The notes under the pieces are model-generated. The model saw nothing but the letters and a program-made list of their open reading frames with translations. It had not been told where the DNA came from and made no database searches. From CAXGUU01 sp964012875 (GTDB lineage: Bacteria; Pseudomonadota; Gammaproteobacteria; Ga0077536), in the NCBI GenBank assembly GCA_964012875.1, contig CAXGUU010000249.1, forward strand, positions 1 to 5,043: a DNA stretch of 5,043 nucleotides. The letters run 5' to 3'. Of the stretch, positions 1 through 5,043 are shown piece by piece; positions within the stretch are counted from its first letter, which is position 1; every line of letters starts with the position of its first letter. A program made the position numbers and the translations under genes.

Positions 1-1190
1 ACCCGGAATACGTTAAACAGATACTGACCAAGGCGTGGCCGGAATACACCAAGAATACGATCGACTACAAGGTCATCTCATCCACTCTCGGCAAGGGACT
101 GGTCACCAATGACGGCCCGGACTGGGTTAAACAGCGTCGGCTGATGCAACCGGTTTTTTCGAGCCGCAATGTTAACCAGTTCGATACCCCGATTAACGCC
201 ATGGCCGAAGCGCTGGCGGCGCGCTGGGCAAGACAGCCGGAAAACGAACCGCGTTGGATCGACCGCGACATGAGTCGAATCACCTTCCAGGTTGTAAGCC
301 GTACCCTGTTCGGCGCCGATATCGATGATGTCGCCGACGAAATGGTCGGGATTCTCGAGGCGCTCAATCAGCACCCCTTGCGCTTCAGCGCCGTTATGAC
401 GATGTTTCCAAAAATCCCGCTGCCGAGTAACCGCCGGTTCCTTAAAACCAAGGCGCGCCTGGATGATATCGTCAACGGTCTCGTCAAATTGCATCAGGAC
501 GGTGGTGGCACCGAAGGCGATATCGTTGATCGACTGCTCAAGGCACGCGATGACGAGACCGGCGAAGGTATGGACGACGCGCAAATGCGTGACGAAATCA
601 TCACGCTGATGCTCGCCGGTCACGAAACCTCGGCGACCGCCTTGACCTGGACGTTTTACCTGCTGTCGCAGCACCCGGAGGTCGAACAACGTTTGTGCGC
701 CGAGCTTGAATCCGTACTCGGGGGCAGGACCGCCACCAGTGCCGACCTGCCAAACCTCCCCTACCTCAAACAAGTTATCCAGGAATCGATGCGGGTCTAT
801 CCGCCGGTCTGGGGCATCGCCAGGCGGAGCGCCGAGGCAACGGAATTCGGTGGCTTTCGGATCCCTGCCAACAGCTATATCGCAGTGACAGCCTACGTAC
901 TCCATCGCCATCCGGAGTTCTGGTCGGATCCTGAGCGCTTCGACCCGGATCGTTTTGCCCCGAAGGCCGGCCAGTCCCGCCATTCCTACGCCTATCTGCC
1001 ATTCTCCGCCGGACCGCGCGCGTGCATCGGCGCCAGCATGGCGACGCTCGAAACGCAACTGATACTGGCCCGCCTGATCCAGCAATTTCGCTTGACCCCA
1101 GTAGCAGGTCATCCGATTGAGCACGAGGCCGTGGTCACCCTGAAAACACGCTTTGGCATGCCGATGCACATCGCCCGCAGGGCCGCATAA
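1..1190 (+). CDS. Cytochrome P450, 5'-truncated by the window edge
   Basis: Heme-thiolate monooxygenase, normally inserting one oxygen atom from O2 into an organic substrate using electrons from a redox partner. The reading frame is open from base 3 with no start, so the gene begins upstream; 395 residues are visible and roughly 50-70 N-terminal residues are probably missing. Seen in order: the C-helix WxxxR (W at 123-125, R at 135-137) that contacts heme propionate; the I-helix oxygen-activation motif AGHET (615-629); the K-helix ExxR as ESMR (783-794); a PERF-type motif (DPERFDP); and the heme loop FSAGPRACIG (1002-1031), whose Cys codon at 1023-1025 supplies the axial thiolate. All invariant residues are present, so the enzyme should be active. 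No membrane anchor is visible, but the N-terminus is missing. No ferredoxin or reductase gene follows, so electrons must come from elsewhere. The substrate cannot be told from sequence. The family call is very secure; the CYP family number is not assigned. Confidence 0.97.
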   Translation, partial: PEYVKQILTKAWPEYTKNTIDYKVISSTLGKGLVTNDGPDWVKQRRLMQPVFSSRNVNQFDTPINAMAEALAARWARQPENEPRWIDRDMSRITFQVVSRTLFGADIDDVADEMVGILEALNQHPLRFSAVMTMFPKIPLPSNRRFLKTKARLDDIVNGLVKLHQDGGGTEGDIVDRLLKARDDETGEGMDDAQMRDEIITLMLAGHETSATALTWTFYLLSQHPEVEQRLCAELESVLGGRTATSADLPNLPYLKQVIQESMRVYPPVWGIARRSAEATEFGGFRIPANSYIAVTAYVLHRHPEFWSDPERFDPDRFAPKAGQSRHSYAYLPFSAGPRACIGASMATLETQLILARLIQQFRLTPVAGHPIEHEAVVTLKTRFGMPMHIARRAA

Positions 1191-1238
1191 AGCATCGATC
1201 ACTCTGTCGATTGAACTTCCGCCCGGCCGCGGACTCTA

Positions 1239-1249
1239 TTGCACTGCAA
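1239..1249. repeat. Perfect 11-base palindrome, possible operator
   Basis: TTGCA-C-TGCAA is a perfect inverted repeat with a single central base. It lies in the 111-base gap between the P450 and the thioredoxin-like gene, 5 bases upstream of a GATAAT hexamer. That position, between the -35 and -10 of a candidate promoter, would suit a regulator binding site. A single short palindrome can arise by chance, so the role is inference only. Confidence 0.3.
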
Positions 1250-1254
1250 CGGGC

Positions 1255-1260
1255 GATAAT
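1255..1260 (+). promoter_or_regulatory. Candidate -10 element for the thioredoxin-like operon
   Basis: GATAAT matches the sigma-70 -10 consensus at 5 of 6 positions and lies 41 bases before the ATG of the thioredoxin-like gene. No good -35 hexamer is seen at 16-18 bases upstream, so if real the promoter is weak or activator-dependent. The rest of the 1191-1301 gap shows only short GC-rich inverted repeats and no U-tract terminator for the P450 gene. Confidence 0.3.
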
Positions 1261-1290
1261 CTCGGCCGACCGCCGGTACCCTGGCGCAAC

Positions 1291-1295
1291 GGGAG
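1291..1295 (+). promoter_or_regulatory. Ribosome binding site deciding the start at 1302
   Basis: GGGAG sits 6 bases before the ATG at 1302. An in-frame TTG directly upstream (1299) would leave only 3 bases of spacing, so the ATG is the better start. Confidence 0.6.
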
Positions 1296-1301
1296 CGATT
1301 G

Positions 1302-1796
1302 ATGACGCAGGTTCGATTGACCATCGCTAAAGCGCTTTTTCTGCTGCTGGCAGCGCTGTCGTTGACGGCCAATGGCGAAGGCGTGACGGTCGCAACACTC
1401 GACGGCGAACGCAGCGGTCTGGGTGGCCATCTCGTCAAAGACAAGGTCAATGTAGTCATGGTGTGGACCACCTATTGCGGCGTCTGTCGCGGCCAGTATC
1501 CGCTGATTTCCAAATTCCACGATCAATACAAAGAGGGTGATGCTGTGGTTCTCGGGATATCGCTGGATGGCTTTGACGCCACTGAGAAAGTCCGCAGCTA
1601 TCGAACCGAGCAACGGCACAGTTTCCCTAGCGTAATTTCACAAGCAACGCAGTTTGCCGAACTCTACGAAAAGACCACCGGCGAAGAATTCACCGGTACC
1701 CCAACGTACCTCGTTTTCAATAAAGAGGGCGGACTCATCGCCTACCTCGATGGACCGATTTCTCAAAATGGCCTCGACAAGCTGATGGCCAACTAG
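1302..1796 (+). CDS. Exported TlpA/ResA-like thioredoxin-fold protein
   Basis: Predicted periplasmic thiol-disulfide oxidoreductase of 164 residues. Residues 1-25 look like a Sec signal: a basic start (R5, K10), a hydrophobic core ALFLLLAALSL and a possible cleavage after Ala23 or Gly25; it could instead remain as a membrane anchor. The thioredoxin active site is WTTYCGVCRGQYP with Cys59 and Cys62 (codons 1476-1478 and 1485-1487). The cis-proline loop is GTPTYLVFN with Pro134, followed by the usual strand and C-terminal helix. The length fits small TlpA-like proteins. CGVC replaces the commoner CGPC/CxPC, which would be expected to alter redox potential. There are no other cysteines. The next gene starts 5 bases after the stop, so the two are probably co-transcribed and the downstream exported protein may be a partner or substrate. 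Whether it reduces or oxidises thiols, and whether it serves cytochrome c maturation, cannot be told here. Family call secure, role inferred. Confidence 0.9.
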   Translation: MTQVRLTIAKALFLLLAALSLTANGEGVTVATLDGERSGLGGHLVKDKVNVVMVWTTYCGVCRGQYPLISKFHDQYKEGDAVVLGISLDGFDATEKVRSYRTEQRHSFPSVISQATQFAELYEKTTGEEFTGTPTYLVFNKEGGLIAYLDGPISQNGLDKLMAN

Positions 1797-1801
1797 CCGT
1801 A

Positions 1802-2410
1802 ATGGTGCGGGTTGACGGTGCTCTGCTCGCCGTATTCCTGGTATGCAGCAGTGATGCCGGCGCGGAACTCGCCGGGCTGGTGCAAAGCCTGCACAGTGAA
1901 CCGATGACGCTATTCTATTGGGGACTGTATCTCCTCGAAGAAGAACTGCAAGGCGTGCTGCGCAACGACTTCGATTTAATTCGCGTCGTCTACAACCCTG
2001 AATCCGAGCGCATCGCAATCAATTCCGTTTTCCTCGTATCCAAAGAGGAAATAAAGACCCTTACGGCCGCCCGCGCCTGTTATACCCGACACCATGCCAT
2101 CAAGCTTGTGGTTGGCGTAATCGATACCGACCGTATCCACCTCGCGCCCGCGGCGGACTTCCGCACGGGCGCGAAATTTTCGCATCACAATTCAGATGCC
2201 TTTGGTGAGCTGCCGGACGCGGCCAACGTTGGCTGCATGCTGCTCGACGCTCTTGATATCAACGTTGCATTGTCAGAAACGAAGGACGAATTACCCTTCA
2301 ACCAGGCTATACGGTGCAGTGGTGCCGCCGCGAGCCAGGCGATCGACTACAGCGGCGAGGCGGTAGTCAAGATGCTGGATGACGCGCAGGTCAACCAAGC
2401 CGCGCCCTGA
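1802..2410 (+). CDS. Exported protein of unknown function, paired with the thioredoxin-like gene
   Basis: I do not recognise this 202-residue protein. The N-terminus has a hydrophobic stretch ALLAVFLVCSSDAGA ending in an AGA site, consistent with a Sec signal cleaved before Glu22. FLVC is a poor lipobox, so a lipoprotein is unlikely. The mature part has an aromatic/acidic segment (TLFYWGLYLLEEEL, residues 36-49), a mixed alpha/beta-looking middle (residues 58-110) and three cysteines at 93, 145 and 172. No membrane span is seen after the signal. No Shine-Dalgarno is visible before the ATG, which lies only 5 bases after the upstream stop, so translation is probably coupled to the thioredoxin-like gene. 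The cysteines make it a possible redox client of that protein, but an odd number of mature cysteines means at least one would be unpaired. The frame is intact and codon use resembles the neighbours. It is very likely a real gene with no assignable function. Confidence 0.8.
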   Translation: MVRVDGALLAVFLVCSSDAGAELAGLVQSLHSEPMTLFYWGLYLLEEELQGVLRNDFDLIRVVYNPESERIAINSVFLVSKEEIKTLTAARACYTRHHAIKLVVGVIDTDRIHLAPAADFRTGAKFSHHNSDAFGELPDAANVGCMLLDALDINVALSETKDELPFNQAIRCSGAAASQAIDYSGEAVVKMLDDAQVNQAAP

Positions 2411-2469
2411 TGCGCTCTGGCATTTCGCCGACCGACCCGAGAATCACGAAATCGCGACCACAGTGCCCG

Positions 2470-2499
2470 CTGACGCCGTCGCGCCGCATCCGTTAGGAT
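2470..2499 (+). promoter_or_regulatory. Weak candidate promoter for the FmdA-type gene
   Basis: CTGACG (2470-2475) and TAGGAT (2494-2499) each match the sigma-70 consensus at 4 of 6 positions, with 18 bases between them. This would give a leader of about 20 bases before the ATG at 2527. The evidence is thin. The rest of the 2411-2526 gap holds only a 6-base inverted repeat (ATTTCG at 2422-2427 and CGAAAT at 2447-2452, loop 19) with no T-run, so no clear terminator. Confidence 0.22.
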
Positions 2500-2511
2500 G
2501 ATAGCTCCACT

Positions 2512-2519
2512 GAGGGGAG
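2512..2519 (+). promoter_or_regulatory. Strong Shine-Dalgarno of the FmdA-type gene
   Basis: GAGGGGAG lies 7 bases before the ATG at 2527 and fixes that start. Its GGAGC end is complementary to GCTCC at 2504-2508, so a 5-base-pair hairpin with a 7-base loop could partly hide it. Confidence 0.75.
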
Positions 2520-2526
2520 CGCCATC

Positions 2527-3519
2527 ATGCAAAAAATCACGCGCGGGACTTGCACCCGCTATGCCTTTGATTATCACGATGAACCGGTCATGCACGTCAA
2601 AGCGGGGGAATCGTTCGAGATAGAAACGGACGATGCGCTCACGGGCATGATCGCCGACGACTCCGACGCACCCACCGTGCACAGGATGGTCAATGACCCG
2701 CATATGGATGAACTATTGAAAGCGAATCCGCCCAACTTCAATCCGGTGGTCGGCCCGATTTACGTTGACGGCCTAAAGGCCGGTGACGTTCTGGCGGTAC
2801 ACATAGATTTCGTCGAACCCTGGCGCTACGGATTCACCGGCATCATTCCCGGCGTTGGCCCCCTGCATGATTCACGCAAGTGGGGCGAGTGCGCCGAGGG
2901 CCACGTGCAGGTCATAGAACACCTGCCGGGGCCGTCAGGCACAACACGCGATGGCAAGGGCCGCTATTCCGAAAAACTGACCTGGGATCTGCAACCTTTT
3001 ATCGGCACCCTGGCGACCTGCTCAGAGCGCGAAGTACACACCTCGTTGCTCGGCCAGGGAGATTTCGGCGGCAACATCGACTGCCGCGACATTTGCGCTG
3101 GTCATACGGTGTACTTAAACACCTATCACGATGGCGCCCTGCTCTACGTCGGCGATGTTCATGGCGGACAGGGCGATACTGAATTTACTGCTCTGGCCGA
3201 CGAAACCCGCGCGACCGTGGGGCTCACCTGCGAGATTGTGAAAAAAGAAAAACGTCTGCCGGGTGTGCGCATCGACAAACCCGACAGCATCGTGGCGGTG
3301 GGCGTCAACATTCCGCTGGAACATGCGGTTTATGACGCCATCGACAACATGATGGAGTGGCTGCTCGAGGACTACGGCATCAGCGGCAAGGATTCGTATT
3401 TACGTGCGTCGGCCGACCCGGCATTCAGAGTGCGCGTTTACCAGATGGTGCGCGCGATGACGGCACGCCACGTGGCTGGCGCAGAATACCCCAAGGACAG
3501 GCTCTTTCCGGCGTTTTAA
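2527..3519 (+). CDS. Acetamidase/formamidase (FmdA/AmdA) family protein
   Basis: Cytoplasmic amidohydrolase family that, in characterised members, cleaves formamide or acetamide to ammonia and the acid. The 330 residues match the usual length of about 300-400. Family blocks in order: NPVVGPIYVDGLKAGDVLAV (residues 72-91), the GIIPGVGPL segment (105-113), the PFIGTLA block (157-163; PxIG-type in relatives), the glycine-rich GDFGGNIDCRD (178-188), and GALLYVGDVHGGQGDTE (203-219), the most diagnostic stretch. In the GGN block, Phe180 stands where many family members have His (GPHGGN), so the substrate may not be formamide or acetamide. There is no signal peptide. The start is fixed by a strong Shine-Dalgarno. 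The gene lies 116 bases after the unknown exported protein, so it is probably its own unit or a loosely linked one. It faces an unrelated amidase-signature gene tail to tail across 30 bases. Family secure; exact substrate unknown. Confidence 0.93.
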   Translation: MQKITRGTCTRYAFDYHDEPVMHVKAGESFEIETDDALTGMIADDSDAPTVHRMVNDPHMDELLKANPPNFNPVVGPIYVDGLKAGDVLAVHIDFVEPWRYGFTGIIPGVGPLHDSRKWGECAEGHVQVIEHLPGPSGTTRDGKGRYSEKLTWDLQPFIGTLATCSEREVHTSLLGQGDFGGNIDCRDICAGHTVYLNTYHDGALLYVGDVHGGQGDTEFTALADETRATVGLTCEIVKKEKRLPGVRIDKPDSIVAVGVNIPLEHAVYDAIDNMMEWLLEDYGISGKDSYLRASADPAFRVRVYQMVRAMTARHVAGAEYPKDRLFPAF

Positions 3520-3549
3520 AGCCGCAGCGAGCGCCGGCCCTTAGATGTA

Positions 3550-4983
3550 TCAGACGCCACGCTCTTCGACTATGGGCGGGCGGCGACTGCCGACATTGGT
3601 CGCCAGCTCAAATGCATGCGCCAGCTGCAGTAACTCAAGGTCGGCGCCACGTCGACCCACAATCTGCAGACCAACGGGCAGCCCGGCGTCAGTAAAACCG
3701 GCCGGTACAGAAATAGCGGGTACACCGCAGGCCGTAATCAGATAGCAGATGGCCATCCAGTCGAGATAGGTCGACATGGCCTGATCGTTAATCGATTTAA
3801 CCCACGGTTCGTTAACGTCAAACGGCACAACCTGGGCGGCGGGGCAAACGAGGAAATCATATTCATCAAAGAATGCCGCGATCCGCGCGAGCAACAGGCT
3901 CCGCTTCGACTCCGCATCGACGATGTCCTGAACTTCGAGCTTCATGCCCTGCTCAATGTTCCAGATGAGGGTGTCTTTCATCTGGTCCCTGTGCAGTTCA
4001 TAGTCTGCTTTTGAGCGCCCAAGAAACATCCATGCCCGTAACGTGCGAAAAATTTCGTCCGCGTCCGTCAGGTCCGGTGCTGCCTCAATGACCCGGCAGC
4101 CGATAGACTCAAAAACGGGCACCGCTTGTTCGATGACACTGACGACATCGGGCTCGACTTCGCAAAGATCCAGATCACGACTGAAGGCCATTCGCACCCC
4201 ATCGTGCGTCGCGGGTTCAAGGCTTCGAAAATCCGAGCCGGGCTGCGGTAACGAGATGGGGACCCGCGGATCCGGACCCGCCATAACGGACAGTAACAGC
4301 GCGACATCGTCGACCGATCGTGCCATCGGCCCGTGCACCGCGAGCGGGTCCGAAGAAAACTGTTTTGGCCATGACGGTACCCGCCCCGGCGTCGGGCGAA
4401 AACCGACAACGTTGCAAAACGACGCCGGGTTTCTGAGTGATCCACCCAGATCACTGCCATCAGCAAGCGGCAACATGCCGCAGGCCAGGGCCACCGCCGC
4501 ACCGCCACTGGAGCCGCCACAGGTCTTACTCGTGTCGTAAGGGTTCAGAGTCGCACCGAACACCGGGTTGAAGGTCTGCGATCCAGCGCCGAATTCCGGC
4601 ACGTTCGTTTTACCGAGAATGACGGCGCCGGCATCGCGCAAACGCGCGACGAACAACTCGTCGACATCGGGCAAAAAGTCCCGATAAATCGGGGAACCCA
4701 TGGTTGTCGGCAGCCCTTTTGTCAGGGCCAGGTCCTTGATTGCTATCGGCATGCCGTAAAGTGGCTGATCGTCGGCACATGACGCTTGTTCTTCCAGTTC
4801 GCGCGCCCGCTCGCGTGCGCCCTCAACATCAAGAGAAACGATGGCATTGACCCGGGAATTGATACGCTCAATCTGACCAAGGAAAGCGTCGAGTACTTCA
4901 ACCGGACCGACGTCGCGAGCACGTAAACCGGCGCTAAGCGCTCGCGCCGGTATCCAGCAGATGGAATCTTCAGACGCGTTCAT
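3550..4983 (-). CDS. Amidase-signature family amidase
   Basis: Cytoplasmic hydrolase of the amidase-signature fold, cleaving a C-N amide bond by a Ser-cisSer-Lys triad. At 477 residues it is full length. The catalytic Lys83 lies in GMPIAIKDLALTKG (codon 4737-4735), cis-Ser158 in TCGGSSGGAAVALA (codon 4512-4510), and nucleophile Ser182 in DGSDLGGSLRNPASF (codon 4440-4438); the 24-residue spacing between the two serines matches the family. The conserved LGKTNVPEFG and GFRPTPGRVP segments and the C-terminal LPVGLQIVGRRGADLELLQLAHAFE block are also present. The ATG is the first possible ATG/GTG/TTG after an in-frame stop at 5010-5008. It has no clear Shine-Dalgarno but overlaps the stop of the upstream gene (TGATG), so it is probably translated by coupling. 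No gatB or gatC is visible, so it is more likely a stand-alone amidase than GatA. Resemblance to the broad AtzE / aminohexanoate-cyclic-dimer hydrolase-like group is only general. The substrate is unknown. Confidence 0.95.
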   Translation of the reverse strand: MNASEDSICWIPARALSAGLRARDVGPVEVLDAFLGQIERINSRVNAIVSLDVEGARERARELEEQASCADDQPLYGMPIAIKDLALTKGLPTTMGSPIYRDFLPDVDELFVARLRDAGAVILGKTNVPEFGAGSQTFNPVFGATLNPYDTSKTCGGSSGGAAVALACGMLPLADGSDLGGSLRNPASFCNVVGFRPTPGRVPSWPKQFSSDPLAVHGPMARSVDDVALLLSVMAGPDPRVPISLPQPGSDFRSLEPATHDGVRMAFSRDLDLCEVEPDVVSVIEQAVPVFESIGCRVIEAAPDLTDADEIFRTLRAWMFLGRSKADYELHRDQMKDTLIWNIEQGMKLEVQDIVDAESKRSLLLARIAAFFDEYDFLVCPAAQVVPFDVNEPWVKSINDQAMSTYLDWMAICYLITACGVPAISVPAGFTDAGLPVGLQIVGRRGADLELLQLAHAFELATNVGSRRPPIVEERGV

Positions 4984-5043
4984 CAGAACGACAGCGCTTG
5001 CTGCAAGTCAGCTTTCTTTTCACTGTGCACACGCAATTGTTCG
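4983..5043 (-). CDS. 3' end of an unidentified gene, overlapping the amidase start
   Basis: On the minus strand one frame is open from the window edge and ends with TGA at 4985-4983, sharing its A with the amidase ATG (TGATG). The 19 visible residues, EQLRVHSEKKADLQQALSF, have a plausible protein composition and normal codon use. One of the other two minus frames is closed by a stop at 5022-5020; the third stays open but reads as an unlikely Cys/Arg/Lys-rich peptide. The one-base overlap is the classic arrangement of coupled operon genes and explains why the amidase lacks its own ribosome binding site. The product cannot be identified from so short a tail. Confidence 0.6.
   Translation of the reverse strand, partial: EQLRVHSEKKADLQQALSF

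Noticed and set aside
144..146. ATG as the start of the P450
   Set aside because: The frame is open upstream to base 3 and encodes the conserved C-helix WxxxR, so this Met is internal and the true start lies outside the window.
78..1202. Long open frame of 374 codons on the minus strand
   Set aside because: It is exactly antisense to the P450, which carries every family motif. The Arg/Gly/Asp-rich translation has no recognisable domain and is a by-product of GC-rich codon use.
1194..1232. Terminator after the P450
   Set aside because: ATCGA/TCGAT (8-base loop) and CCGC/GCGG can form short stems, but both are weak and neither is followed by a T-run.
1299..1301. TTG start for the thioredoxin-like gene
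   Set aside because: It lies one codon before an ATG and would leave only 3 bases after the GGGAG ribosome binding site; the ATG has 6.
2171..2183. 13-base palindrome GCGAAA-T-TTTCGC
   Set aside because: It lies inside the coding sequence of the unknown exported protein with no T-run or promoter context; probably chance.
3520..3549. Bidirectional terminator between the convergent genes
   Set aside because: The gap holds only a 4-base GCCG/CGGC pairing and no T-run on either strand, so a rho-independent terminator is not supported.
4043..4540. Plus-strand open frame of 165 codons
   Set aside because: It is antisense to the catalytic core of the amidase-signature gene; the Ser/Thr/Pro-rich translation shows no family features.

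Overview
The window is an ordinary-looking, densely coding stretch of moderately GC-rich bacterial chromosome. Codon use, periplasmic thioredoxin-type and amidase families, and short intergenic gaps suggest a proteobacterium, most likely a gammaproteobacterium. That assignment is a soft inference, because no rRNA or other marker gene is present. There is no sign of an insertion sequence, tRNA, CRISPR array, integrase or phage gene.

Layout: (1) Bases 1-1190, plus strand, hold the C-terminal part of a cytochrome P450 whose start lies upstream of the window. (2) Bases 1191-1301 are intergenic, with a perfect 11-base palindrome and a -10-like hexamer. (3) Bases 1302-1796 encode an exported TlpA-like thioredoxin-fold protein with a CGVC active site. 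Five bases further on, 1802-2410 encode an exported protein I do not recognise; the two probably form an operon. (4) Bases 2411-2526 are intergenic, with a weak possible promoter and a strong Shine-Dalgarno sequence. (5) Bases 2527-3519 encode an acetamidase/formamidase (FmdA/AmdA) family protein. (6) After a 30-base convergent gap, the minus strand carries an amidase-signature enzyme (4983-3550) with its full Ser-cisSer-Lys triad. (7) At the right edge, the last 19 codons of another minus-strand gene end in a TGATG overlap with the amidase start.

The genes do not form one recognisable pathway. The P450, the FmdA-type amidohydrolase and the amidase-signature enzyme are all consistent with catabolism or detoxification of small organic or amide compounds. 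The thioredoxin-like protein and its partner point to a periplasmic redox function. I found no clear new system. The least explained element is the exported protein at 1802-2410 paired with the thioredoxin-like protein.
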